A DNA stretch of 64,000 nucleotides from Acridotheres tristis (lineage: Eukaryota > Chordata > Aves > Passeriformes > Sturnidae): positions 1 through 64,000 of the forward strand of contig CM072904.1 in assembly GCA_037013685.1 (NCBI GenBank). The letters run 5' to 3'. Below are positions 21,155 through 32,389 of this stretch, one piece after another. Made by a program: the position numbers and the translations under genes. Position 1 is the stretch's first letter. Each line of letters opens with the position of its first letter. Under the pieces are notes generated by a model that worked only from the letters and a program-made list of their open reading frames with translations, did no database searches and was not told where the DNA came from.

Positions 21155-22500
21155 TCATGGACTAGTTCGGTTTTGAGAGGATTTTAAATATCCCAGCCTA
21201 GCTTGGTGGCACTTCCCCCTCACTGCCTGCCCAGGGCGCTGGTGCCTGGAGCTGTCCCTGCCAGCAGCTGCTTCCCTGTGCCCAGGGCTGGGCCCTGCCA
21301 GTGCTGCCAGATCTTGTAGGTGTCCTGTGATGGCACTCAAGGTCATCTGTTCCATCACCTTGCTGGGCACCCAGGTCAGGCTGATAGGCCTGGAGTTCCC
21401 CAGATCCTCCTTCCAGCCCTTCTTGGGGATGGGCTCACATTGGCACCTCCAGTCCTCTGGTACCTCCCTGCTGAGCCAGCACTGATGAGAAATGATGGAG
21501 AGCACTTGGGGCGTTCATCCAGCAGCTCCCTCATCCCCCTAGGATAGATGCCATCTGGTCCAGAGACACCAGTGAGCATCTGAGTGGCTCAGCAGGTCCC
21601 CAGCTGCTTCTTCCTGGATTACAGGGGTCTGTTCTGCTCCCTGTCCCCATCTACCAGCTCAGGAGAACACTTGTCCTTAGGACAACCTTTATTGTTGAAA
21701 AGTGAAGCAAAGAAGGGGTTAATTATCGCAGCCTTTTCCTCATCTTTGGTAACCATATCCCCCTCAATAAGAAACGGAGGTTGTCCTCACCCCTCCTTTT
21801 GCCAATAATGTATTTATAAAATCATTTTTGTTATCTTTCACAGAAGAGGCCAGGTTAAGTCCTAATTGAGCTTTCACCTCTCTACTTTTCTTTCTGCATG
21901 ATCTAACAACATCCTCAAGCACTTCCTTAGTTGCCTGCTCCTCTATCCAAAGGTGATGCATGCTCTTTTTTTCCTTGAGTTCCTGGAAAAGCTCCATGCC
22001 CAGCCAGGCTAGTCATTTTTCCTCACTAGCTCACTTTTAGCACAGAGGGACAGACTGCTCCTGCTCCTTCAAGATTTATTTCTTGAAGTGTGTCCATCCT
22101 TTCTGGAATCCTTTGTTTTAAAAGGCTGTTTCCCTGAAGAAAATCAGTACCTGATTTGGTACTCTCCAAATCTGCATACTGAATAGGCCTGGGTGGATTT
22201 TACCAAATACCACTCACAGTAACTATTTATCTGTATTTATAGAGCAGAACAGAGTCCTCCAAAACACCAGCAGACCCCCTTGCTCCTTGGGGCTTTCTGA
22301 GCCAGCCCTCACCAGAGTTTCTAAACTGAGACACCAAATACTTGTGTGAGAGAGGAGAAGCAAAGTCTGCCCTCCATAATTCCAGTGTAGAAATTTTATT
22401 GATGCCTCTCCTTGTTTCACAGAATATTGAAAACTGGATTATTTCATGGTCACTGTACCCCAAACAGCCTCGGACCACCACATCTCCCACCAGCCCTTCT
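21155..22500 (-). mobile_element. CR1 LINE fragment, ORF2 remnants (minus)
   Basis: Minus-strand fragments read, in order from 22490 down to 21155, as CR1 ORF2. First comes the end of the endonuclease domain (LGYSDHEIIQFSIF). Next is the linker (RSCRKKSREVKAQLGLNLA, VKDNKNDFINTLL). Then the start of reverse transcriptase (VPEDWRCQCEPIPKKG, KEDLGNSRPISLT). Frameshifts and gaps separate these blocks, the catalytic YADD region is missing and the 5' end is truncated. It is a dead copy of the commonest bird LINE family. Confidence 0.85.
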
Positions 22501-22549
22501 CTGTTTGTGAACAGCAGGAGACAGAGCTTCCCTTGGGAGTGAGAGTGTT

Positions 22550-22990
22550 ACCAACAATTTGTTCAAATTAAAAACTCCTTAACACCAGCGCAGCATTAAA
22601 AAGCAGCATTCTTTATTTGGCTGGATACACAGGGGGACAACTCCTCCCAAGCTGTGCATGCTGACTACAGGAAATTTCTGTTTATATTCTGTACTCTGAA
22701 AACATATTCATTGATTGTCCTGGACTAAACACACATATGATAATTATTTCCCCAAAATCATTAACATATTTCCCCCCCTTTACCCGGGGGGCTTCTGTCC
22801 GGGGGGCTCTCGGGGGGCCCGGGTCGTGAACCCCAATGTTCCAGTTGGCCTGGCTGAGCTGGCAGGACACTGAGGCTGGGGAACTTCGAGTTCTCTTTCT
22901 CACACAACGGGCACTGTGCAGCTTCCAGAGGCCAGTGGTTTTGGAGAACAAACATTGTGTTAGCTCAGCTGGGGTAGGCAGTTTATCATC
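22550..22990 (-). mobile_element. LTR-like fragment (minus)
   Basis: The minus strand has a poly(A)-signal-like CAAATAAAG (plus-strand CTTTATTTG, about 22612) close to one end and a C/G-rich block at 22780-22830, the arrangement of an antisense LTR. No target-site duplication was found. Confidence 0.3.
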
Positions 22991-22994
22991 TGGG

Positions 22995-23180
22995 AACATG
23001 AGGTCACAGAGTGGGCTATGACATCACAGAGTGGGGTATGTGAGGTCATTGAGCATCACAGGCTTTCTCTGTGACATCACAGAGCTGACTGTGACATCAC
23101 AGGACAGAGGTCTGACATCACAGGGCAGTCTGTGACATCACAGGAGGGGCTGTGTGACATCCCAGCAGGGCTGTGTGAGG
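22995..23180. repeat. Degenerate tandem repeat with TGACATCACAG cores
   Basis: About nine copies of TGACATCACAG or close variants (TGAGGTCAC, TGACATCCCAG) occur at 15-30-base spacing. TGACATCA is one base from the CRE/AP-1 half-palindrome TGACGTCA. Confidence 0.7.
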
Positions 23181-23399
23181 TCACTGGGTTGGTCACTCTG
23201 CCCCAGCCCCCCCTCACAGTTTCCCCAGACAAGTCCAATGCTGTTCATGCCCAGCAGGGTCCCCTGTCCCCCGGGATCCCCCTGGTCCACCTGGAGCCAC
23301 AGCCTCCCCCAAGGATGTTCCACAAATCAACCCCAGAGCCTGACACGGGGACAAGGGGCCAGGGCTGTGTGACCAGGACATCAAGGACGTGGATTATCC

Positions 23400-23690
23400 A
23401 GGTCACTGGGGCCTGGTTTGGGCTCCCCAGGGCAGGAAAGATGTCTGGCAGCTGGAGCAGGGTGAGGGAAGGGCCTCCAAGGTGGGGCTGGAGCCCTTTG
23501 GCTGTGAGGAGAGGCTGAGGGAGCTGGGCTTGTCCAGCCTGGAGCAGGGAAGGCTGAGGGGCTCCTCATGCCAGCCTGGCAGTGCCACCCAGGAGCTGAT
23601 GGAGAACACAGAGCCAGGCTCTGCACTGGGGGGGCTGTGGGGGACAAAAGACAATGGGTGGAAAGGGGCAGGAAAGGAGATCAGCTAGGA
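23400..23690 (+). mobile_element. CR1 LINE 3' region fragment (plus)
   Basis: Contains the CR1 3' landmark GAGGAGAGGCTGAGGGAGCT, followed by TTGTCCAGCCTGGAGCAGGG, both well known in bird CR1 tails. The copy lacks the terminal ATTCTATGA repeats and continues into unrelated sequence. Confidence 0.65.
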
Positions 23691-24340
23691 CAGGAGGAGT
23701 TAAAATGAGTCAGGTTGGTTTCAGCATTTCCTCAACATCAAAATTAGCTTGACTCCTCCATCTACCAGTGACAGCTTTGAAAACAGGGCATTGTTGGAGG
23801 TGTTTAACCCCCACTCCAAGCAGAGCATCCTGATACAACACTTGACCAGCGTTTATATCTGTCACAGAATCATCTTTGTCTGAAATTGATTTTGTACACA
23901 AATCCCTTGTGGGTGATAGACTCATCAGACTCTGCTGGGACATCGCACAGAGCTGAGGGAAGAGCTGTGATGGTTATTAAACTGTATCCTGTTCAACTTT
24001 TGTTTGTTGACAGAGAAGAGAAACCTTCCTGTGCCTCTGAATCTCACCAGTTTCTGACCCCTGAATGAACACAAACCTGATGAGTTGTGGTTCCCACTGC
24101 AGTGGTGGCACTTGCACCTCCTTCCATCCCCACAGCAGAGCTGCCTTGTCCCAGAAAGTCCCTGGCAATGCAGGGATGAAGGAAACAGGACAGGCTGTGG
24201 GGATCAGAGGCAGGGCACGGCCAGGGATTTGGGGTGGTTGTGTGTTGTGGTCTGGGTTTTTGTTGAGGTGACACAGGTGAAGAAACAGGATTGCAGGGGT
24301 TTTACAGAGATATTTTTTAGAGGGAGAAGAGAGAGAAAAG
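23691..24340. other. No gene or clear repeat seen
   Basis: Ordinary intergenic sequence with only short unsupported frames. I see no splice-framed homology to a known family. Confidence 0.4.
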
Positions 24341-24456
24341 AGCAGGAATGGTGGGGGTTGGGGGGGGTGGGGAGAGAGAGGGGGGGAAAAAGAGAGAAAA
24401 AAGGGGGGGGGGGGAAAAAGGGGGGGGGGGGGGGGAAAAAAAGGGAAGGGGGGGGG

Positions 24457-24492
<36 letters not shown>

Positions 24493-24535
24493 AAAAAAGG
24501 GGGTGTTTGTGGGAGGGGGTGTGTTAAAAAAAAAA
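24340..24535 (+). repeat. Poly-purine / poly-G tract
   Basis: About 190 bases of G and A only, with G runs of 9 to more than 30 separated by AAA-AAAAA and ending in AAAAAAAAAA before unique DNA. Length and base accuracy in such a tract are unreliable for any sequencing method. Confidence 0.9.
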
Positions 24536-24544
24536 GGCCGGTGA

Positions 24545-24810
24545 GCCCAGGGCAGGAGCCAGCCCTTGGCCTTGGTGAACCTCATCCAATTGTCCTGGGC
24601 CCATGGCTCCAGCCTGTCCAGATCCCTCTGCAGAGCTTCCTGCCCTGCAGCACAGCCACACTCCCACCCAGCTTGGCCTCACCTGGACACTGACTGAGGG
24701 TGCCCTCCATGGCCTCGTCCAGATCAGCAATAAAGAGATTTCACTGCCCTGGCCCCAATCCTGAGCCCTGGGGACACCCCTGGATGTGGCTCCATTGCCC
24801 AGCACTCCTT
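24545..24810 (-). mobile_element. CR1 LINE fragment (minus)
   Basis: Antisense CR1 landmarks in order: GGCTCCAGCCTGTCCAGATC, CACTCCCACCCAGCTTGG, TCGTCCAGATCAGCAATAAA, GAGCCCTGGGGACACCCC. It is truncated at both sides. Confidence 0.8.
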
Positions 24811-25489
24811 GGGCTGGACTTCTGTTTTTTATGGAGCTGTGCCTGCCTTTGGTTTTGTTTGCTGACAATAAATGAACATCCCTCTGTGTCTCAGGCAGCT
24901 CCTTCTCCAAGGAAAGCAGGTGGGAGTTGGTGCCAAGGAGCTGAAAGCTGCAGGCACAGCCTGGAGGGGAGGGAGCTCAGATTTGCACAAGGCTGCTCTG
25001 AGTGCCAGGGCTTGGATGGGGGAAATGGTGGGGTGGGGGTAGGGACAGAGTGTGATTGATTGTCAGCCATAAAGGGTCTTGATTTTCATATCTATTCAGA
25101 ATGCTTAGGAGATGCTGGGGATCAATATCAACTGGAGATTGCTGATATCAATCTAAAAACAGGAAAACAAAACTAAATAGGACAAAAAAATCCCCTGCAT
25201 TTAAAAAAATATATATAGCATATTCTCTTTGAATACACTTCTGAAATCTGTATAATTAACCACAGAAGAATTTAGTTCATTAAAATGAAATTATTCCCAG
25301 GGGCTTGCTTTGTTAGGGTGTTTTGAAATATTAAGGAGCCTTTGTCACTGAATTCCTGAACTGAAGAGCTGAACAAGTCTCTGGAGAAGTAAAAGCCATC
25401 AGGGAACCTCCAAGTTGCTGAGGATCCATCCTCAGCAGAGCAGGAATGAACAGATTCCAGGGATTTCCAGGCTGCTCAAGAGCTGTGAG
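24811..25489. other. No gene seen
   Basis: Unique-looking sequence. The only notable item is a short AT stretch (about 25200-25220). Confidence 0.4.
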
Positions 25490-25915
25490 CTCACGTGCAG
25501 GCACAGGGGCTCCATGGGGACATCTGAGGGGTCTCTGGGCTCCTGAAGATCTGTTTGGTCACACTCAGTCACAGGGGCTCCATGGGGACATCCCAGGGCT
25601 CCTTAATCTTCCTAAGGCTCATGAGGTGACAGTCACAGGGCTCCACAGTGACAACAGAGGTGTCTCTGCCCTGCCAAGGAGCCAATTTGTCACAGGCAGT
25701 GGCAGGAGTGCAGTGGGGACATCCCTGTGCTCCTAAAGAACAGTGAGGGCACCGACACTCACAGGGGTTCCAGGGTGACACCCCAGGAGTGCCCAGGCTG
25801 CCAAAGAGCCGGGATGTCACAGACACTCACAGGGGTTCCAGGGTGACACCCCAGGAGTGCCCAGGCTGCCAAAGAGCCGGGATGTCACAGACACTCACAG
25901 GGGTTCCTGTCATGG
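25490..25915. repeat. Minisatellite, about 65-70-bp unit
   Basis: Two copies (starting near 25752 and 25820) of a 68-base unit beginning ACTCACAGGGGTTCCAGGG and ending GGGATGTCACAG are nearly identical. Further units towards 25500 are more diverged but keep CACAGGGGCTCCATGGGGAC and GTCAC. Confidence 0.8.
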
Positions 25916-25989
25916 GCACAGTGGGAGCTTCAGGCAAAGTTCATTAGAGAAGCTCCTGTTGGGTGCAGAAAGGACCCCCAACACCCCAA

Positions 25990-26335
25990 TTACACCCCCA
26001 AGCTCCCCCAACCAGGACCCCCAGGCTTTCTAAACTCCTTCTGTGAGAGGAGCCTGGGAGTGCCTGGATCCAATCCCAGCCCCAGACTTTGTCAAGGATT
26101 TATGTGTAAAGGATTATACAGGTGGAATTGAACCTTTGTACAACTTTGTCCCTCAACATTAAGAATGGCAAACCAGAAGTATTTATATAGATAGAGATAT
26201 GATTGATTATGATCATGATTAGACATAAAGATCTTAATCAGAATTATTTACTCCACAGTACAGGAGCTGTAACATCTATTTTAATGTAGTGCTCTAGGAA
26301 GCAATTTTGAAGCAATTGTATTAAAGCAAAAAAAA
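25990..26335 (+). repeat. Dispersed repeat family B, copy 1
   Basis: Shares ordered blocks with 34640-34915: GAGAGGAGCC, ATTGAACCTTTATACA-like, TTTATTATGATCAC/GATTATGATCATG, AAAGATCTT, ATCAGAATTA, TTACT. LTR or other retroelement origin is likely but the family was not identified. Confidence 0.5.
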
Positions 26336-26659
26336 AGACATTGCTGCTCTTCAGCCAGTGACAGGATGAGTCCCTAAGCCCGGGGCTCAGTCTTCCTCAT
26401 GGTGAGGGGCATCAAGGAAGGCAACATTGTGATGGAGACTGTGATGGGCTGGGAACTCACTGGAGAAAAGGAGAGAGCAGTTGTAAAGTAAAAGGCAGGT
26501 GGAGGAGAGAACTGTTCAGAGAAGGGCTGAGCTACAGCTTGAGGAAGCTGAAAAATGTCATTTGAGGTCATCCCAGATGGATTTCATTTCAGAAGTTATT
26601 GAACAAGTTTATTGTTTGGGGAGTGTCATGTTTTCCCCTGGAGATGTACACTCTGCAAA

Positions 26660-27010
26660 CTTGAGCTCTACATCCTGCCTGCCTCTGCCTGGGCACACAA
26701 AGCCTTGCGCTGCTCCAGACTCCTTCTGGGGGACGTGTTGCACCCCAGTCCTGCCCTGGGAGAGAAATTCCCTTCTCCTCATGTCCAGTCTGGACATCTC
26801 CAGCCGCCCTTGGCATTAATTCTTTGTTTCATTGGCTGTTCTCTACTGTATAAAAAGCATCCTCCACTCTGAAACCATCCTTAAATCCCTCCCAGGGCTC
26901 TCCTCTGCTGTCCTCAAGTCTCCATCCCATGGAACACCGAGGTCATTTGTGCCCATATAGTGGTCATGTGCTTGAGGCCATGGGCACCTGGACAAGAAAG
27001 ACAATTCTTC
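26660..27010 (+). repeat. Dispersed repeat of unknown class, copy 2 (plus)
   Basis: Plus-strand partner of 20401-21130 (shared CTCCAGACTCCTTCTGGGG, GGGAGAGAAATTCCCTTCTC-like and GTCATGTGCTTGAGGC-like blocks). It is in inverted orientation relative to copy 1, 6 kb apart. Confidence 0.5.
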
Positions 27011-27235
27011 TCCATAGGAAGGAAAGTAGGGAGCCTCAGTGTTTCAAGGGCAGATGAGAGCTGGTCCTCAGGAAGCCAAGGGAGCCTACACAGTCCTGGC
27101 AGCCTTTGTCTGGGAGCTATCCTCCAATATATATGGAATTTTGGAGGCAGATTCCCAATTCTGGCCGTGGATGCCTGCTCTTGAAAGATATTTTTGCCAT
27201 GAGAAGAAAAGGCTCAGGGGCTGCCTGTCACGATC

Positions 27236-27760
27236 TGCTATTAATACAGAGCGGGGGTCGTGATGGTTCTTTTGATCTCAAAGGTGCAAACAGGCAAAAT
27301 GCAGGGGACAAAATCAGTTTATTCAACAACAGCAATGCATTTCATCAAATGCCAACAACTCAGTTACAGTAAAGGGGAGAGGTATAGGAAACAAAGTATA
27401 GGGAGAGAGGAAGGAAAGAAAAGGGATGGGAAAATAGCTACCAACAGACGAGACGGGCGTCCTCACGGGTCATCCAATAGAGGAGTCTCCGTCCTTGGGG
27501 AGATCTCAGGGGTCTTCTCCAGAGGGTCACTCTTTTATAGTCCTTCTCCAAAGCGAGTGGCCTCTGGCCAAGAGGTAGGGAGATTTATGGACCATTGTGG
27601 AGTGCTGCAGGAGACAGGTACGGACAAGCAGTCCTCAGTTGGTACAACACAACCTCTGGTTGGTGCCATGACAGCACAGTCCAGTGAACACAATACACCA
27701 GCACACAGTCACGAGCATCCACCTTGGCCAGGCCAGGAAACCATTGTTCGGAGTCAGCCT
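27236..27760 (-). mobile_element. Endogenous retrovirus LTR (minus), right end approximate
   Basis: Read on the minus strand: CTATAAAAGAGTG (TATA box, plus 27528-27540), about 210 bases later TTGAATAAACTGATT (poly(A) signal near 27317), then a U5-like segment ending GCAGATCGTGACA at 27236. The order TATA, AATAAA, CA end is that of an LTR. The 5' (U3) border was not located. Confidence 0.6.
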
Positions 27761-28009
27761 GGGTGGGGGTCCTCGAGGTCTCCTTGCGACGGTCGGGAGG
27801 CAAAATCGAGGGGAACTTCGGACCGACCCTTACGCTGCCCCCGGGGAGTGCGGGGCTTGGCACAGGGGCGATGAGGGAACGGAAAAACGGACACGGGGAC
27901 AAACGGCCCCAGGGTTTCAGTTGCAGCGGCAGCAGGAAAACACAGCTTTACGACTCTCTATTCCCCCTGTCCCTCTCCCACAGTCCCGCACCCTCTCTCG
28001 CTCTCCCTT

Positions 28010-28478
28010 TCCCATGTCCCCGTCCTCTCCCAGTGTCCCTCTCCCCTCGCCAGACCAGGCCATCCTCCGGCCCCGGGCGGGGCTGCCCCGGTCCCGTCCG
28101 CGCTCCGGCCGTCCCGCCGCGGTCTCGCCTCCGCCCGGCTCTGCCTGTGCTGGCGGTGCCGCTGCTGGGCGGGCATCAGTGCCTGGGGCTGGGGCGGCAT
28201 CGCCTCCCTTTGGCTCCGCCTGTCCCGGCCCCGGCCCCGGCCCCGGCTCCTCCCGGGGCCCGCGGAGGACACACGCGGCGCGGCCGCTCCCGCCGCCTGC
28301 GCTGCGGCTCCCCCGGCCCGAGCTCCGCCGCTCGGCAGCGCGGCCGCCGGCCCCGAGCCGCCGCTGTCCCGTTCCAGAGAGCGAACGCCTGGGGCTGCCC
28401 GGCCCGGGGCGGCTGAGGGGCGCTCGGGGGCCGTTCCTGGCCCCGGGCCGAGCGCTGACAGCCGCGTCTCGCCGGCAG
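28010..28478 (+). promoter_or_regulatory. CpG-rich block before the PIM-like kinase; open frame without ATG
   Basis: Very GC- and CpG-rich, with CCCCGGCC repeats at 28222-28250 and several GGGCGG-like words: a CpG-island promoter or first exon. The kinase reading frame stays open without a stop from about 27900 through 28478, rich in Ala/Arg/Pro/Ser, and reaches the kinase exon as [12 protein letters not shown]. That resembles the APGK end of human PIM1 exon 1. No in-frame ATG is present, so this is either true N-terminal coding sequence with an upstream or non-ATG start, or an in-frame intron. Confidence 0.5.
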
Positions 28479-30455
28479 GGAAGGCGCAGCAGGGCCTGAA
28501 GGAGCGGTACCGGGTGGGTTCGCTGCTGGGGCGCGGCGGCTTCGGCAGCGTCTGGGCGGCGACGCGGCTCTCGGACGGCGCCCCGGTGAGTGGCGGGGCC
28601 GGCGGCGGGCACAGGAGGAGGGGGCGCAGGAGGAGGAGGATGGGGCTCGGCAGAGCGGGCGGCGAGCTCAGCCCGCTGTTGGCCTTGGCTTGCAGGTGGC
28701 CATCAAAAGGGTGCCGCGGAACCGCGTCCGGCACTGGGGCGAACTGGTGAGTGAGCGAGACCAGCGGGAGAAGCCGAGGCCCGGCAGAGTGGAAGCCGCC
28801 AGGACCCTCGAGGGAGAGGGGGCTTGGGGCCAGCAGAGCATCCCGGGCTGCATGAGGGCTTCCCGAGCCCTGGCACGGCATCAGCCCCGCTGACGGCATC
28901 GTGGTCTTCCCGCAGCCCGACGGCACCAGCGCACCCCTGGAGATCGTGCTGCTGGACAAGGTGTCCACCGGCTTCCCTGGTGTCATCCAGCTGCTGGAGT
29001 GGCTCGAGCTCCCCAACAACATCGTGATGGTGCTGGAGCGCCCGGAGCGGTGTCAGGACCTGCAGCATTTCATTCGGGCACGGGGGTTCCTGTCCGAGGA
29101 GGTGGCGCGGGAGCTGTTCCGCCAGGTGCTGGAGGCCGTGCGGCACTGCACCAGCTGCGGGGTCCTGCACAGGGACATCAAGCCACAGAATGTCCTGGTT
29201 GACCTGGCCACCGGGCAGGCAAAACTGATTGACTTCGGCTGTGGCACCTACCTGCAGGACACAGCCTACACTCACTTTGCAGGTAAGCCCACACAGCGGT
29301 GTGCTCCCGCTCCCGGCATCTCCTGGCCCAACATCTCAGGGCCCCGCCTGGGTGTGGCAGTGGGGATTCTCCCTTTTGCTGCCAGTCATGGCACTGAGCC
29401 TTCAGCCGAATTGCTTTTGAGTTGGGGCAAGTGGGGGGCCAGCTTCCAGCCTTGCTGGCAGCCTTTGCCAGCCACTCTGCCCAGGACTGGGGCTGGGCCA
29501 CCCAGCCCGACAGAAACACTTGTGGGTGGGGGTGGCAGAGAGGGGGGGCCAGAACCTGTGCACCAGCTGGTTTGGTGTGCAGATGAGAAAGGGCTTGAAC
29601 TGCTGTGCTCACCTTGTTTGCCGTGGCCTCATAATGTTTTTTGGGCCATGCAGGCAGGGAGGATGAAAGCATGGATTTTCCCCTCCATTGAGTGGGTTTT
29701 ACCTTGTCATGGTCAGGCCTTGCCAGGGCTTCAGCTGCCCTCTTCCAATACCAGTGGCTTCTTTTCCAACCCCATGTTTGTACACAAGTCCCAGGTGCTG
29801 CAGAGAGGACAGCAGGTCACACCATGTGCCACTGGGGCAGCCCCCACATGCCCAGGGATGCTGGGACCAGGCTCTGGGAGCAGCAGCATCCCCCTGATAA
29901 ACGCCATCTGTATTCCATAGGAACCCTGTCCTACAGCCCTCCGGAATGGACCAAGTTTGGCTGGTACTATGGCAAGCCAGCTACCATCTGGTCCCTGGGC
30001 ATCCTGCTGCACCAGATGGTCTGCGGGGAGCACCCTTTCAGGAGGGGCCAGAACATCAGCTGGGACCATCAGCTCTCACTGCCACAGCGGCTCTCTCAAG
30101 GTGGATCCTCATCTCTGGGCACGGGGGAAGTACCAGTGCTGGGAGACAGCAGCAGGCTCGTGAGCATCCTGCTCTGGCAGCTGCTGAGGGGGTGGCACAT
30201 GTCCTGCTCTCCTCCAAAACAAAGAACTGATGGGAAGGTTTAGGCCCAGCTCTGAGCACATGCAGCATGGCCTGGGCATGGGAAGAGTGGGGCAAAGCGG
30301 ACTGGAGACTTCTCCAACTGACCAGCGGTTTCTGGTTTCTCTCCCCAGAGTGCCAAGGTCTGATCAGGAGGTGTTTATCCATGTACTCCTTGGAAAGGCC
30401 CTCGTTAGAAGATCTGATCAGTGATCCTTGGATGCAGGATATTCATCTGCTATAG
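28479..30455 (+). CDS. PIM1-like: PIM1-like serine/threonine kinase (5' end unresolved)
   Basis: PIM kinases are constitutively active serine/threonine kinases without a regulatory domain. Visible exons: 28479-28585, 28696-28746, 28916-29282, 29921-30100, 30349-30455 (stop TAG), 269 codons of kinase domain with all phases matching. Landmarks: glycine loop [13 protein letters not shown] lysine in VAIKRV, the PIM-specific proline hinge LERPER, catalytic [16 protein letters not shown] (DFG), SPPEW in place of [20 protein letters not shown], and terminal [10 protein letters not shown]. The intron pattern matches human PIM1, so this is a DNA-level copy, not a retrocopy. Compared with PIM1, DEN is PQN after the HRD and the usual A-V before WSLG is T-I. 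No stop or frameshift interrupts it. Songbird genomes carry very many such copies, so orthology to PIM1 itself cannot be claimed. The start codon was not found. Confidence 0.85.
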
Positions 30456-30559
30456 CAGAAGGGAGAGAGCCACAGGCACGCTTTGATGCAGGGCCCTGGT
30501 AAGTTACAGCTCCACACATGCCCTGGCAATCAGGAGCAAAGAACCCCAGACTTTTTTGT

Positions 30560-31300
30560 CCTGCCTGTGTCACTGCACAGTGGAGTATCTAGCCTGTGTG
30601 ATAAGATAACATTGAGAAGGACCAGGAAAACAAACATTGAAAGGAAGAATGCAAAGAGGAATTTACCACTAACCCTTCAGTTATCAAGAACTATTAAAAC
30701 ACAAAACAGAGGGCCCTGTGAGGACATAAAAGATATAAATTTCATCTGCAGTATGGCATGTACTTTAAGAAGACAGGTCAAGGGTTGAACCAAGCAAAGG
30801 AATTCCCGGAAAATGTAAATTCAAAGGAATGTTTGAATATGTATGATTGTCTTGAATATGCATTTAACCAATGAAATGAAAAAGTACTAAGAAAATTGTT
30901 TAGGCTAACTGGCGTGCCTCTGGCAGTTTTCCAAGCACCCAGCGCTGTTTACCGTCCCTCTTATTCTTTATTAAATTTTTAAAAATTTGAAAGAGTGAGC
31001 CTTGTTTCTCATAAGAAGGCTGACGACCAACACAGAAGGAACTGATGCATACCTGAAAGCAACGAACTGCTATAAAACCATGACACAGCTTTATGCAAGT
31101 ATGAGTATGCTAATAATATGCTGTAAACAAGACATTGCAAGGAAGAACTTTTAAAATGTAATTGAAGGCTAAAAAAGATTGTGTGAGTTTTTGGCGGAGA
31201 GATTCCCCTCACTCCCAGTGCTGAATAAACAGATACCTGCTCTGTAGCCAAGTCGACTACAGAGTTTTATTTTCTTGTCTAGTTTGGGGCATCAGTAGTC
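30560..31300 (+). mobile_element. Two adjacent LTR-like ends
   Basis: A first element ends around 31010 after TTTATTAAATTTTT. A second shows a GCTGAATAAACAGATACCTG poly(A)-signal segment (AATAAA at 31224-31229) and a U5-like tail to about 31300. The AATAAACAGATACCTGCT layout resembles passerine ERV LTR 3' ends. 5' borders are not defined. Confidence 0.5.
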
Positions 31301-32389
31301 CCCAGTGATGGTGGATTTGGAGAAGGCACATTCTCGGGGTTCCCAGACCCCCCATAACCCGGCCCCTCAGTGGTGCCAATCCACATGGAACAAGTTGGTG
31401 CAGTTCACCTGGACACTAGGCCTGCACAGGTGAGAGGGTGGGGCAGGTGAGGGGCAGGGCAGGGGCCAGGCAGAGATGAGACAGGGTGGGAAGGATGAAG
31501 GGACGGGTGTGGCAGGAGTGGCAGGAATGAGCAAGGTGTGAGTCAGGTGAGGGGCAGCCCAATAACCGCCCCCAGAGAGCCCAAGAGCTCTCGCAGGACC
31601 CCGTAACTCACCTCATGTCCCCCTTTTGAGGACTACCCAGAGACCTTCAGGACTCTGTAACCCCCCCGTATTCCCCTCATATCTCTCCCCTGTATCCCCT
31701 CTCAGCACTCCCAGTACCCTCCCCCAGGATGCCTCTGTATGTTAGAGGGTTGGTGCCCCCCATGGACGAGAAGGCCGTGGGGTGTAAAACCATGGAGTAG
31801 GGGGCTTCCCCTAGCCCTAAACCCCCAAGTGCCCCCTTGCCCCGCCCCCCCCCCCGCCAGTGGGAGCCAGAGCAGCTCCGAGGAGAAAATATCCTCGGAT
31901 GTGCAGTCTGGGGAGAAGACCTCAAAATCCAAGGGGGGGGAACAAAATTGGGGGGAACACCTACATTAGTAGATGGGACCCCCAGATCCTCCAGGCCTCC
32001 CTAGATGGGAGGAGAGACACCCAAGACCTGCCCACCCCTTCCTGCTGGGAGGAGAACACATACTGTGTGTACCCCAAAATCAGGGGAGGCCCCAAAATTA
32101 AGGGAGCTCCAAAACTGGGGAACACCCCAAAATCTTGTTGGAAGACCCCAATATCAGGGCAGAACCTTTGCCAAAGAAGCTAGGTCCCTTAAGCCTCCTC
32201 AGAGAACATGTCCTTGGATGTATGTCCTGGGGGGAACTCTAAGGGAACTCCAAAATCACAAGGAAGGCCCAAGATCAGGGGAGACCCCAAAATCAGGAAG
32301 GTGTTGGAAGCCCTGAAGCTCCCCCAGCCACTGTAGCCCCCGCAAAGCCCCCCAGGAGCCGCCCTGGATGCCCTGAGACCCCTTCCCAC
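31301..32389. repeat. GC-rich stretch with CCCCAAAATCAGGGG-type tandem units
   Basis: From about 32075 to 32310, units such as CCCCAAAATCAGGGGAG and CTCCAAAACTGGGGAACA repeat irregularly, in the same GGG/AAAATT style as the REC8 introns. Two related segments, near 31880-31920 and 32195-32225, read on the minus strand as ACATCC(A/G)AGGA(C/T)AT(G/T)TTCTC, that is, an internal duplication. The left part (31400-31560) is GGGGCAGGTGAG-like. No complete gene seen. Confidence 0.5.

Noticed and set aside
27958..29022. 354-aa minus-strand frame opposite the PIM-like gene
   Set aside because: Stop-free because of very high GC content antisense to kinase exons; low-complexity Pro/Ala/Arg with no domain.
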